Below, one piece after another: positions 1-8,229 of a DNA stretch of 64,000 nucleotides (position 1 is its first letter; every line of letters starts with the position of its first letter). The position numbers and the translations under genes were made by a program. The stretch covers positions 5,757,001-5,821,000 of the forward strand of contig NZ_CP098805.1 of assembly GCF_023821985.2 (NCBI RefSeq), given 5' to 3'. Origin of the DNA: Dyadobacter chenhuakuii. Its GTDB lineage: Bacteria > Bacteroidota > Bacteroidia > Cytophagales > Spirosomataceae. The notes beneath the pieces were generated by a model. That model had not been told where the DNA came from. It saw only the letters and a list, made by a program, of their open reading frames with translations, and ran no database searches.

Positions 1-284
1 CAGCCTGCTATCAGAAAGTCTGCATTCGGGTAAGTTTTAAATGCTGAAAGTAAAGCGGCCATCGGGCCAATGTCTTCAAATTCAGGTAAGTCGGCCAGTG
101 TTTTTTTATTTTCAAAAATCGAAGATTGTGTGCGGTTGCAGGAAATAAAGACTTCGTCACACAGCGGTGAAAGGAGATTTATCACACGATCGGCCTGCGT
201 AATGCCAAAATATTGCAGCTGGCTTTTGTCCGTGCCCATTCGCAAACTTTTCCCGCCACAAACTGCCAAACCGTATAATGCCAT
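1..284 (-). CDS. mobA: Molybdenum cofactor guanylyltransferase (MobA-like), N-terminal part
   Basis: Only the first 94 codons lie in the window; the rest runs off the left edge. The start is the ATG whose complement is at 282-284, giving MALYGLAVCGGKSLRMGTDK. The block CGGKSLRMGTDKSQL is the nucleotide-binding signature of the MobA/MocA/IspD nucleotidyltransferases (GGxSxRMGxDK), and IGPMAALLSAF further on matches the 'GPLAGI' segment of MobA. In that family the enzyme transfers GMP from GTP to molybdopterin in the cytoplasm. The first 90 residues alone cannot fully exclude another small NTP transferase, so MobA is the best reading rather than proven. The gene is divergent from the kinase-like gene at 326. 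Confidence 0.72.
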   Translation of the reverse strand, partial: MALYGLAVCGGKSLRMGTDKSQLQYFGITQADRVINLLSPLCDEVFISCNRTQSSIFENKKTLADLPEFEDIGPMAALLSAFKTYPNADFLIAG

Positions 285-325
285 AATTCTATAACGAAAG
301 TCTCGTCTAATTTAATCATTATAAA

Positions 326-1384
326 ATGTTAACTTCCTCTATGGAACATGGTGATGTTAAAATTTTAAAGAAGAAGCCAATTTATCCCGTCAGCGCGGAG
401 CTGCGGAAATATCTGCGATTTTACCAGCGCGATGCAAAGTTGCCGGTGGGCTATGTTGACCTGCTCAATTTTTATGAGTCTTTTCCGGTCATGGATAAAA
501 ATGGCAAGGATACCCTGTGGGAAAGTCCGCTCTATCCACCTCATGAAATCGACCGGTTGCATAACGGCCTAAAAAAAGCTTACGCCATGCTGAAAGCATC
601 AGGTAACCTGCGCATTGTTGAGCACAAATACATCGACCGCATTGATTATTGCAAATTCGGAAATTCCAATCCGTTTAGAATCAAGATTGTAAACCGGCTG
701 AATGACATTTACGACTATTTTTATGTCAAGAAAGCAGACGCATCCAGGATTTATGGCCTGGAGCTGGAAGAAATTTTTTCTCCAAATCAGGTCAATTATC
801 TGGTGGATGGCGATAGTCTGATCGAAGAGCACATTGCGGGCATTCCCGGTGATGAATTTGCCAGGACACGTTTACGCGAGCCCGATTATAACCCGATCCG
901 GATTGCCAAAGAATTCGTGAAATTCAATGAACGCTGCATGATCACACTGCTTGGGGACATGCGTTCCTACAATTTCGTCATGCAAATCACCCCGGATTTC
1001 GACGATTTCCAGTTCCGTCTCCGCGCCATCGACTTTGACCAGCAATTTTATGAAGGCAACATCAAAGTGTATATGCCCCAGTTTTTCAAAGAAAACCGGC
1101 CATATGTGGAGCTCGCCATGGAATATCTGACCGATAAAACCGTGCTGCAATATCAGCAGGAAGAGCAATCGTCGATCATGTACCAGGCCCGAAGCGAAAG
1201 ATACCGGCTCAAAGAACTTCGCGACGTTTCGATCAAGGACAACATTTCAACCATCGACAACATTCACCAGCTTCGCGAAGGACTGTTCAAGCATTATTCA
1301 GACAATCAATATCATCGGTGTGAAAGCATGACCGACATTATTGAATTGAATATAAAGAATGTCATCCGGCAGGTGAATGCTTAG
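326..1384 (+). CDS. Uncharacterised protein with kinase-like catalytic motifs
   Basis: This 352-residue soluble protein has no signal peptide or membrane segment and belongs to no family I can name with certainty. Around residues 210-240 it reads GDMRSYNFVM followed about 20 residues later by RAIDFDQQF. This resembles the catalytic loop (D-x4-N) and the metal-binding D-F-D/G of protein-kinase-like folds such as aminoglycoside phosphotransferases and HipA. VDGDSLIEEHIAGIPGDEF just upstream looks like the hinge segment of such folds. The glycine-rich loop is not obvious. An alternative start is Met6. It stands alone between mobA (divergent) and mnmA, which has its own promoter. The kinase reading is an inference from motif shape; a Bacteroidota-specific hypothetical is the safe label. 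Confidence 0.7.
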   Translation: MLTSSMEHGDVKILKKKPIYPVSAELRKYLRFYQRDAKLPVGYVDLLNFYESFPVMDKNGKDTLWESPLYPPHEIDRLHNGLKKAYAMLKASGNLRIVEHKYIDRIDYCKFGNSNPFRIKIVNRLNDIYDYFYVKKADASRIYGLELEEIFSPNQVNYLVDGDSLIEEHIAGIPGDEFARTRLREPDYNPIRIAKEFVKFNERCMITLLGDMRSYNFVMQITPDFDDFQFRLRAIDFDQQFYEGNIKVYMPQFFKENRPYVELAMEYLTDKTVLQYQQEEQSSIMYQARSERYRLKELRDVSIKDNISTIDNIHQLREGLFKHYSDNQYHRCESMTDIIELNIKNVIRQVNA

Positions 1385-1389
1385 CGAAA

Positions 1390-1422
1390 TTGCGGGCCTG
1401 CGGATTATAAATCTTACCTTTG
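1390..1422 (+). promoter_or_regulatory. Bacteroidota-type promoter for mnmA
   Basis: TTG at 1390-1392, a 22-bp spacer and TACCTTTG at 1415-1422 match the Bacteroidota housekeeping consensus (TTG, 17-23 bp, TAnnTTTG). Transcription would start near 1428, leaving a leader of about 88 nt before the ATG at 1516. This is a motif match only. Confidence 0.55.
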
Positions 1423-1515
1423 CATTTTATAAGGAACAAATGTTGGCTGAGTAGCTGTTAAAAAATTTCAACTTAAACAAAATCGGAAGGCATTCAACCT
1501 TCGCAGATTCCCGGA

Positions 1516-2619
1516 ATGAGCAAACACGGACGTATTTTGGTCGCCATGAGTGGCGGCATCGACAGCTCTCTTGCAGCTGTTATGTTACACGAACAAGGTT
1601 ACGAGGTCATCGGCATGACCATGAAAACCTGGGATTACGCCAGCAGCGGCGGCACCAAGAAAGAAACCGGCTGCTGCTCCCTTGATTCCATCAACGACGC
1701 ACGGACTATTGCTGTCGAATTGGGTTTCCCACATTACATCCTGGATATACGCGCTGAATTCGGCGATTATGTAATCGATCATTTTACAGGCGAATATCTG
1801 GAAGGCCGCACGCCTAATCCTTGTGTTTTGTGCAACACGCACATTAAATGGGATGCTTTGCTCAAACGGGCAGATCGCCTGGATTGCGAGCACATTGCAA
1901 CGGGACATTATGCCAATATGCAGTTCCATGACGGCCGTTACTATGTTTCCAAAGGCATTGACAGCTGGAAGGATCAAAGCTACGTGCTATGGGGTGTTTC
2001 GCAGGAAAGCCTTGCCCGCACAAAATTGCCATTGGGTTATCTGCACAAATCAGAAATCCGGGAAATGGCCCGGGAAAGGGGCTTTATTGATCTGGTCAAC
2101 AAATCGGAAAGCTATGAAATCTGCTTTGTGCCGGATAATGATTATAGAGGATTTTTGAAAAGAAGAATTCCTGGATTAGAAGCCGAAGTGGCAGGTGGAA
2201 ATTTCGTTTTTGAAGATGGCACAATCGTGGGAAAACACGAAGGTTATCCATTCTATACCGTCGGCCAGCGTAAAGGCCTGGGCATTGCATTGGGCAAACC
2301 CGCATTCGTTACCGAGATTAGGAAAGAGACAAACGAAGTGGTGCTAGGCGACTTACCCGACCTTTTCAGGGACGGAATGTATGTTAGCAAACTAAATTTG
2401 CAGAAATACGCTTCACTCGAAAAGCCATTGGAAACGGTTACCAAAGTGCGCTACAAGCACGACGGAACCCCTGCCATTATCGAGCAAATCGAACCAGACA
2501 AAATCATCGCCCGCTTCCACGACGGTGTAAACGGCATCGCACCAGGGCAAGCTGCTGTATTTTATGAAGGAGATGATGTGGTTGGTGGTGGGTGGATTAT
2601 GAAGAGTTTTCGGCAGTAA
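1516..2619 (+). CDS. mnmA: tRNA-specific 2-thiouridylase MnmA
   Basis: MnmA makes the 2-thio group of the wobble uridine (U34) in tRNAs for Lys, Glu and Gln, using ATP to adenylate the base and a persulfide as sulfur donor. The 367-residue length is normal for the family. The PP-loop SGGIDSS is at residues 12-18. The two catalytic cysteines are visible: C103 in NPCVLCN and C203 in YEICFVPDN. The C-terminal beta-barrel region includes FYTVGQRKGLGIALG and ends at GGGWI. It sits alone behind its own promoter, convergent with rlmB. Confidence 0.96.
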   Translation: MSKHGRILVAMSGGIDSSLAAVMLHEQGYEVIGMTMKTWDYASSGGTKKETGCCSLDSINDARTIAVELGFPHYILDIRAEFGDYVIDHFTGEYLEGRTPNPCVLCNTHIKWDALLKRADRLDCEHIATGHYANMQFHDGRYYVSKGIDSWKDQSYVLWGVSQESLARTKLPLGYLHKSEIREMARERGFIDLVNKSESYEICFVPDNDYRGFLKRRIPGLEAEVAGGNFVFEDGTIVGKHEGYPFYTVGQRKGLGIALGKPAFVTEIRKETNEVVLGDLPDLFRDGMYVSKLNLQKYASLEKPLETVTKVRYKHDGTPAIIEQIEPDKIIARFHDGVNGIAPGQAAVFYEGDDVVGGGWIMKSFRQ

Positions 2620-2647
2620 GCTGCCTTGATCCTGTCACGGGTTCACT

Positions 2648-2752
2648 GTCAGCCTGGGCGAAGGCGCGTTACCAAGGAGTAGAGCGCCATGTCAGCCTGA
2701 GCGGAGTCGAAGGCACGTTACCAAGGAGTAGCGCGCCTTCGACCAGGCTGAC
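2648..2752. repeat. REP-like palindromic element, two tandem copies plus an inverted copy
   Basis: Two direct copies begin at 2648 and 2691. Each starts GTCAGCCTG and continues through GAAGGC and CGTTACCAAGGAGTAG. They are followed at 2735-2752 by the inverted arm GCCTTCGACCAGGCTGAC, which pairs with the copy-2 arm except for a six-base AGCGGA bulge. The element fills the gap between the convergent genes mnmA and rlmB, where a hairpin could end transcription from both sides. Related 24-bp elements lie near 31.0, 34.0, 34.1 and 50.2 kb. Confidence 0.8.
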
Positions 2753-2770
2753 AAGCATAGAATTGCAATA

Positions 2771-3541
2771 TTACTTAATCCGCTGCCTCACAGCTTCATA
2801 AAGGACAATCGAACTAGCCACAGAAACATTCAGCGACTCTACTTGTCCGTTTAGCGGAATCCTTGCTCCGGAATCTGCTAGCTGGATGAATTCTTTTGAA
2901 ATCCCATCTTCCTCTGAACCCATGATTATGACCGTAGGGATTGAGAAATCAATTTCGTAAAGTGATTTTTCTGTTTTCTCTGTACAGGCAATGATCTGTA
3001 AACCGCTGTTACGGAGATATTGTAATGTCTCGTAAAGGTTGGGCTCACGGCAAACGGGCAGGAAGTTCAATGCACCGGATGACGTTTTCATTGCATCCGC
3101 ATTGATCTGCGCGCCACCTTTTGTGGGTACGATAAGCGCCTGTACGCCAGCACATTCAGCGGTCCTTGCGATAGCCCCGAAGTTTCTTACGTCTGTGATT
3201 CTGTCTAAAAGAAGCAATAATGGTGTTTTGCCTTCCTCATACACCTGCGTGAGCACGTTGTGAAGGGGCATATACTGGATCGGGGACACGAAAGCGATAA
3301 CGCCCTGGTGATTTTTTCGGGTTACGCGGTTAAGTTTTTCAACCGGAACCCGCTGAAAGGGAACGCCTAGTTCCTTTGCGAGTTTCTCAATTTCAGCAAG
3401 TCCAAACTCTCTCTGAATGAATAATCGTTCTATTTCCTTGCCTGAGCGAAGGGTTTCCAATACTGATTGCGTACCAAAAACCATGTCGGCCTGGGACTGT
3501 CTTGGGGCGGGTTTTCTTACCGTATACTGCCGTTTCTCCAT
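2771..3541 (-). CDS. rlmB: 23S rRNA (guanosine-2'-O)-methyltransferase RlmB (TrmH/SpoU family)
   Basis: A SPOUT methyltransferase that in the RlmB family 2'-O-methylates G2251 of 23S rRNA with SAM. The N-terminal substrate-binding domain begins DMVFGTQSVLETLRSGKEIERLFIQ. The SPOUT knot motifs are LLLDRITDVRNFGAIARTAE, VIIMGSEEDGISKEF and the C-terminal IPLNGQVESLNVSVASSIVLYE. I chose the ATG at 3541 (MEKRQYTV) over an in-frame start at 3562 because it reduces the overlap with the upstream lipoprotein gene to 25 bp. The overlap suggests co-transcription with that gene. Other TrmH-type paralogs act on other G or C positions, so the target site follows from family similarity. Confidence 0.9.
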   Translation of the reverse strand: MEKRQYTVRKPAPRQSQADMVFGTQSVLETLRSGKEIERLFIQREFGLAEIEKLAKELGVPFQRVPVEKLNRVTRKNHQGVIAFVSPIQYMPLHNVLTQVYEEGKTPLLLLLDRITDVRNFGAIARTAECAGVQALIVPTKGGAQINADAMKTSSGALNFLPVCREPNLYETLQYLRNSGLQIIACTEKTEKSLYEIDFSIPTVIIMGSEEDGISKEFIQLADSGARIPLNGQVESLNVSVASSIVLYEAVRQRIK

Positions 3542-4803
3542 GCTTCTACAACTGGATACCAAATAGGCTGGTATTCGGCGTACCGAACCAGTTCATAATG
3601 ATCATCCACGAATTGATTGTTTTTTCTGTTAAATGTAAAATTGACGTTCTGCGCATTGCCGCGTTGATCGTAGGTCCATACTTCCCGATCTTTGCTGCGC
3701 TGAACTTTATCCGGCGGCCCTAACACGATATAGATCATGCCTTTATCGGTTTTCCACCCTTCTTTATATGTTGTAAAAAGCTGGTTAGCTTCTTCAACCC
3801 GACCATAAAACGAACGAATGGATTGCTGTGCCAAAGGCGCATTTCCGTTCATCAATGTCAGCCAATATTTATCCAGTGCTTTTTTGTAATCTTCTGCTTT
3901 CTTGATTTCGTTAATCTCATTGTTTGTGCTCATGTAAAGCAACGGCCCGAGCAGGTTTCGCGGACGTGTCATCTTCGGAAAGCGCTCATTGACAACGAGT
4001 ATGCCTAAGCCTTCTGATTGTGTTGTATCTGCAAAAATGTTATAGAGACCTTCCTTCGTAAACGTAATCTGCTGGTCAGAATTGATCGTAAACGAGCTGT
4101 CAACTTCAAGCGACTTGGCAACATTCTTTGCAGCAATGTTCATCGGTGACCCGGCCGCTTCAAAATCGTGATTGTAGTAAAAAACTTGCAATTGCTCACT
4201 TCCGCCGGATGCCTTTTTTAATGTAAATGGCTCGTTTGAATTGATATAGTGCCTTTGCAACGGCTGATTGCTGTTGGTTGTGTAAATGCCGTATGTTTCG
4301 TTTACGCCCTGTTTTTTGAACCTGATTGTGAGATCATTAAGGACTTTCTTCAATGTTCCTGTCTGACTTATTTCACTTAGCAAAACACCATATTCCTTGT
4401 CCGGGCTTTTAAGATCGTAGGAGATCACTATCTTCTGTCCGATCTGGGAAACATTGGACGAATCCAGCTTTACATTGCCATAACCAAGCCGATCTCTCGT
4501 TCCATAATCTGAGTAAATGACGTAATTGAGGTTATATAAGCGAATGAAGTCGGCAGGAGCGATGGGGTTTTTGCCTTTGAAAGCATCCACGTAAAGGTAA
4601 ACTTTCGCCTGTGTGCTGTCTTTTATCAGATATTTACTTTGAATCGCAATCAGGGAGAGTTCTTCGTTAACCGGCGCAGATTGCTGAGAGGGGCGGACCT
4701 GGGCTTCGGGCAATTGCTTCATCGGCTTGTTGGACGCGCATCCAGCTAGCAGCGAGGCAGTTAAAACACAGATATAAAAGCTTAAAGTAGTTCTCATGTA
4801 CAT
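3517..4803 (-). CDS. GWxTD domain-containing lipoprotein
   Basis: The protein starts MYMRTTLSFYICVLTASLLAGC from the ATG at 4803. This is a signal peptide with lipobox LLAGC, so Cys22 would be lipidated. A TTG six codons upstream is possible but less likely. The body is a beta-rich secreted region. Near the C-terminus comes GWKTDKGMIYIVLGPPDKV, the signature of the GWxTD domain found in Bacteroidota and Acidobacteria envelope proteins of unknown function. The stop lies inside the start of rlmB (25-bp overlap), so the two are probably one transcript although their functions do not obviously connect. No acidic export signal follows the Cys, so it may face the periplasm. Confidence 0.87.
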   Translation of the reverse strand: MYMRTTLSFYICVLTASLLAGCASNKPMKQLPEAQVRPSQQSAPVNEELSLIAIQSKYLIKDSTQAKVYLYVDAFKGKNPIAPADFIRLYNLNYVIYSDYGTRDRLGYGNVKLDSSNVSQIGQKIVISYDLKSPDKEYGVLLSEISQTGTLKKVLNDLTIRFKKQGVNETYGIYTTNSNQPLQRHYINSNEPFTLKKASGGSEQLQVFYYNHDFEAAGSPMNIAAKNVAKSLEVDSSFTINSDQQITFTKEGLYNIFADTTQSEGLGILVVNERFPKMTRPRNLLGPLLYMSTNNEINEIKKAEDYKKALDKYWLTLMNGNAPLAQQSIRSFYGRVEEANQLFTTYKEGWKTDKGMIYIVLGPPDKVQRSKDREVWTYDQRGNAQNVNFTFNRKNNQFVDDHYELVRYAEYQPIWYPVVEAWRNGSIR

Positions 4804-4869
4804 GTTTTCATCATTTGTCAAATAACGAACGAACAGGTAAAATTACCCAATAAAACGGTAAGAAAATTT

Positions 4870-5760
4870 TTATTCTGGTTTCTTGCTGTTCCGGTTGGCA
4901 TTTTTAATCTGATCTTCAATTGCATCCCACTGATCGTCAGTGACTTCTTTCAGGAAATTGAACTGCCCGGCAGCCAGCACTTCACCTCCGTCCAGGGTAA
5001 TGACTTCGCCCGTCATATAGGCCGAAAAATCAGACATCAAGTAAGCTGCGAGATTGGCCAGTTCCTGATGATCGCCTACGCGTTCCAGCGGAATGCGGCT
5101 TTCAAGGGAGAATTTCTTGGCTAATTCTTCCGGAAACAGGCGCTCCCAGGCTCCCTTGGTAGGAAATGGTCCGGGTGCAATGGCATTGAGCCTGATGCCA
5201 TGATCCGCCCATTCGAAAGCCAGTGATTTGGTCATGGCCAGCACACCCGCTTTCGCCATCGCGGAGGGCACAACCCAGCCCGAACCCGTCCAGGCATACG
5301 TTGTTGAAATATTGAGAACCGTTCCTTTAATGTTGTTGTCAATCCAGTATTTGCCCAAAGCGAGCGTGAAATAGTAGGTTCCGCGCAAAACAATGTCCAC
5401 CACCACATCCACTGCCTTGTAGGAAAGTCGTTCGGTAGGACTGATAAAATTTCCTGCTGAATTATTCACCAGCCCATTTACGCTGCCAAACTTCTCAATG
5501 GCTTTTGCGATCACATTTTCGATCTGCTCGTTTTTGCGGACGTCACATTCCACAGCGAGAACATTGCCTCCCGTGCTCTCTTGGAGTTCTTTCGCGGTTT
5601 TTTCAAGCACTTCGAGCCGTCTGCTGCAAATCACAATGTTGGCGCCGAGCTTCAAAAAGTAAGTGGCCATGGATTTGCCTAAGCCAGTTCCGCCGCCGGT
5701 AACAATAATGGTTTTGCCTTTCAGTGCATCGTCGCGCAGCATTCCTTCCGTGTGAATCAT
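4870..5760 (-). CDS. 2,4-dienoyl-CoA reductase, mitochondrial DECR-type SDR
   Basis: This 296-residue short-chain dehydrogenase would use NADPH to reduce 2,4-dienoyl-CoA during beta-oxidation of unsaturated fatty acids. The Rossmann motif TGGGTGLG is at 21-28 and NNSAGNFISPTERLS starts at 99. The usual YxxxK is replaced by S166-xxx-K170, preceded by Y155 in TTYAWTGSGWVVPSA. This is the catalytic layout of mammalian DECR1 (Asn, Tyr, Ser, Lys) and differs from classical SDRs, so the Tyr-to-Ser change is a subfamily marker and not damage. It differs from E. coli FadH, an unrelated iron-sulfur flavoprotein. It stands alone between a lipoprotein gene and pyrB. Confidence 0.88.
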   Translation of the reverse strand: MIHTEGMLRDDALKGKTIIVTGGGTGLGKSMATYFLKLGANIVICSRRLEVLEKTAKELQESTGGNVLAVECDVRKNEQIENVIAKAIEKFGSVNGLVNNSAGNFISPTERLSYKAVDVVVDIVLRGTYYFTLALGKYWIDNNIKGTVLNISTTYAWTGSGWVVPSAMAKAGVLAMTKSLAFEWADHGIRLNAIAPGPFPTKGAWERLFPEELAKKFSLESRIPLERVGDHQELANLAAYLMSDFSAYMTGEVITLDGGEVLAAGQFNFLKEVTDDQWDAIEDQIKNANRNSKKPE

Positions 5761-5880
5761 CAGAATCGGTTTTTGTGGATGCTGGTAAAGGTAAAATTTT
5801 ATCTAAAAATAGTCCCTTACACGCCGGAATATATTCGCGTGCACATTATGCGGCAGGAAAATGGGGAAATCGAAATTTGG

Positions 5881-6801
5881 CTATTGCTGGGCAAGCAGAT
5901 AAAGCACCGCCATCCGCACCGCGACACCGTTTTCGACCTGGTTCAGAATGATAGAATGGCTGGAATCGGCCGCGTCGGAGGAAAGCTCAACGCCGCGGTT
6001 GATCGGGCCCGGGTGCATGAGGACAATATCTTTGTTCAGGCTGTCCAGCATGGCTTTATTAATGCCGTAATAAAGTGAATATTCCCTTAACGATGGGAAA
6101 TACTTGATCTGCTGACGTTCAAGCTGAATGCGGAGCACATTGGCCACATCGCACCATTCCAGCGCTTCTTTTACATTATGACTAATTTTTACACCCAGTT
6201 CATCCAAATGCTTGGGAATCAATGTGGACGGCCCACAAACCATCACTTCTGCTCCTAGTTTTTGCAAACAAAAAATATTGGAAAGCGCCACACGCGAATG
6301 TGTAATGTCGCCGATAATGGCAATTTTCCTGCCGGCCAGGTCGCCCAGCTTTTCTCGCATGGAAAATGCATCTAGCAAGGCCTGTGTAGGATGCTCGTGC
6401 GTGCCGTCACCTGCATTGACAACATTGGCAGGGATACGTGTGGAAAGATAATGGGGAGCTCCGGGGCTGCTATGACGCATGACGATCATATCCACTTTCA
6501 TAGCCAGGATGTTATTGACCGTATCGAGCAGTGTTTCGCCCTTCTTGACCGAACTCCCGGAAGCAGAAAAATTTACCACATCCGCAGAAAGACGCTTTTC
6601 GGCTAGCTCAAAAGAAAGCCTTGTACGGGTGGAATTTTCGAAAAAAACGTTTGCTATGGTAATGTCCCGAAGCGATGGGACTTTCTTGATGGGCCGGTTA
6701 ATGACGTCCTTGAACTGAGTTGCTGTGTCTAAAATGGTTTGAATGTCATTCTCGTTCAGGTTTTTAATTCCAAGTAAGTGCCGGACCGAAAGTTTTGTCA
6801 T
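5881..6801 (-). CDS. pyrB: Aspartate carbamoyltransferase catalytic subunit PyrB
   Basis: PyrB condenses carbamoyl phosphate with L-aspartate in the first committed step of pyrimidine synthesis. The carbamoyl phosphate loop FENSTRTRLSFE is at 54-65 and HPTQALLD starts at 137. The C-terminal HPGPINRGVEL binds aspartate. The length of 306 residues is standard. No pyrI-like regulatory subunit lies beside it in the window. The leader is only about 17 nt from the predicted promoter at 6825-6832. Confidence 0.96.
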   Translation of the reverse strand: MTKLSVRHLLGIKNLNENDIQTILDTATQFKDVINRPIKKVPSLRDITIANVFFENSTRTRLSFELAEKRLSADVVNFSASGSSVKKGETLLDTVNNILAMKVDMIVMRHSSPGAPHYLSTRIPANVVNAGDGTHEHPTQALLDAFSMREKLGDLAGRKIAIIGDITHSRVALSNIFCLQKLGAEVMVCGPSTLIPKHLDELGVKISHNVKEALEWCDVANVLRIQLERQQIKYFPSLREYSLYYGINKAMLDSLNKDIVLMHPGPINRGVELSSDAADSSHSIILNQVENGVAVRMAVLYLLAQQ

Positions 6802-6824
6802 TGCTGGTATTCAAGAAAGTTTGG

Positions 6825-6832
6825 CAAAGATA
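6825..6832 (-). promoter_or_regulatory. -7 element TATCTTTG for pyrB
   Basis: The minus strand reads TATCTTTG, a perfect TAnnTTTG box, 24 bp upstream of the pyrB ATG. The -33 partner is weak (the best TTG has only a 13-bp spacer). The other promoter of this divergent gap, at 6901-6908, carries the same octamer. Confidence 0.5.
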
Positions 6833-6900
6833 ATAAGGAACCCGGCAACGCGAAAACGCATTTGGAAATTTCCCCTTCCTATTTCTTCATCGCAGCTGAC

Positions 6901-6908
6901 TATCTTTG
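6901..6908 (+). promoter_or_regulatory. -7 element TATCTTTG for the GreA-tail gene
   Basis: TATCTTTG on the plus strand is a perfect TAnnTTTG box, 54 bp before the ATG at 6963. A TTTG at 6871-6874 is the nearest -33 candidate, but its 26-bp spacer is long. Confidence 0.45.
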
Positions 6909-6962
6909 GAACCTTACCGGGGATTTTCCGGTGAAGAAGAAAGCTTAAAAAATCGGATCAGA

Positions 6963-7409
6963 ATGAATAAGGCAGCATTAATAACTTATCTGAAATCACT
7001 TCTGGAAGAGCGGATGATGGTGGCTTGGAACGCGATGGAAGCTGCGCAATCGTCGGCGAATGATCAGGGGAAAAGCTCAATGGGCGATAAATACGAAACT
7101 TCCCGGTCTATGGGGCAACTGGATAGGAATATGCACGCCAGGCAATACGAGCAGGTGCGGCTGGAAAGATTGGTTCTGGAAAAAATACACGATAATGAAG
7201 TTGCCGTACGGGCAGCAGTAGGATCATTACTGGAAACCAGCGCGGGCTGGTTTTTGATCGCTGTGAGCCTGGGAGCAGTAAAAATAGAAGAAGAGACCGT
7301 GATAGCAGTCTCTTCTTCATCGCCGGTTGGCGCGTCGCTGCTGGGAAAAGGACCCGGCGACCAATTTGAATTTATGAAACGACAACACAAGATTATCGCC
7401 TTGCATTAA
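6963..7409 (+). CDS. GreA/GreB C-terminal-like protein (secondary-channel factor-like)
   Basis: This 148-residue protein starts at the ATG at 6963 (MNKAALITYLKSLLEERM). An upstream in-frame start at 6906 falls inside the promoter and is rejected. The N-terminal half (about residues 1-75) is charged and helical, consistent with a coiled coil like that of Gre factors. The C-terminal half ends VIAVSSSSPVGASLLGKGPGDQFEF, which matches the FKBP-like tail of GreA ('i.s.SPlG.ALlGk..GD.v'). Gre factors enter the RNA polymerase secondary channel, and proteins like this one are often mislabelled 3-oxoacyl-ACP synthase in databases. Whether this one acts on polymerase is unknown. It converges on yebC with a 3-bp gap. 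Confidence 0.75.
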   Translation: MNKAALITYLKSLLEERMMVAWNAMEAAQSSANDQGKSSMGDKYETSRSMGQLDRNMHARQYEQVRLERLVLEKIHDNEVAVRAAVGSLLETSAGWFLIAVSLGAVKIEEETVIAVSSSSPVGASLLGKGPGDQFEFMKRQHKIIALH

Positions 7410-7412
7410 GCA

Positions 7413-8129
7413 TTAACCCATGTTGTGGTAAACGCGCTGCACGTCATCGTCGTCCTCGATCTTCTCAATCAGCTTTTCAACTTCCGCAACTTCATCGTCG
7501 GTCAGCTTTTTGGTATCATTTGGGATGCGTTCAAAATCCGCTTCTACGATTTCATAACCGTTTTCTTCCAGATAATGCTGCAAAGCGCCGAATGCCGTGA
7601 ATTCTCCGTAAATGTTGATGAGGTTGGTTTCTTCATCTAAAAAAACCTCTTCACCGCCCACGTCGATCAATTCGAATTCGAACTCTTCCAGATCTTTGCC
7701 ACCAGCATTTTTGATCTTAAAAATACATTTCCGGTCAAAAATGAAATCCAGCATGCCCATTGTGCCGAGACTTCCGCCCAGCTTATTGAAATAGCTCCGC
7801 ACATTCGCCACCGTTCTTGTTGGATTGTCTGTTGTGCTTTCCACGAGGATTGCGACGCCATGCGGGCCGTAACCTTCGTACACCATTTCTTTGTAATCCT
7901 CCTGGTCTTTTGACGTAGCGCGTTTGATAGCCCTTTCTACGGTGTCTTTGGGCATGTTGGCAGCCCTGGCGTTTTGTAAAAGAACCCTGAGCCTTGCGTT
8001 TGTATTAGGATCAGCGGTTCCGCTTTTTACAGCAAGGACAATATCTTTTCCAATCCTCGTGAAGGTTTTGGCCATTTTGTCCCAACGCTTGAACATCCGC
8101 GCTTTTCTATATTCGTAAGCTCTTCCCAT
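7413..8129 (-). CDS. yebC: YebC/PmpR-family protein
   Basis: The protein opens MGRAYEYRKARMFKRWDKMAKTFTRIGKDI, then NARLRVLLQNARAANMPKDTVERAIKRA and YEGYGPHGVAILVE, which together define the YebC family (DUF28). Members are reported as DNA-binding regulators and, for some, as factors that relieve ribosome stalling; it is not possible to tell which applies here. The length of 238 residues is normal. The C-terminus is very acidic (EKIEDDDDVQRVYHNMG). It is divergent from elaA. Confidence 0.93.
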   Translation of the reverse strand: MGRAYEYRKARMFKRWDKMAKTFTRIGKDIVLAVKSGTADPNTNARLRVLLQNARAANMPKDTVERAIKRATSKDQEDYKEMVYEGYGPHGVAILVESTTDNPTRTVANVRSYFNKLGGSLGTMGMLDFIFDRKCIFKIKNAGGKDLEEFEFELIDVGGEEVFLDEETNLINIYGEFTAFGALQHYLEENGYEIVEADFERIPNDTKKLTDDEVAEVEKLIEKIEDDDDVQRVYHNMG

Positions 8130-8229
8130 GCTTAGCTTTGTAAAATGTTATGTAGTTAATTCGCTGCAAATTTATGAAAGACGATTTAATTCAGGTAAAA
8201 ATATATTCTTTCAAGAACAACTGTCACAA

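Noticed and set aside
4870..5760. Inactive SDR because the YxxxK motif is SxxxK
   Set aside because: Tyr155, Ser166, Lys170 and the NNSAGNF motif match the DECR1 active-site arrangement, so the enzyme is expected to be active.
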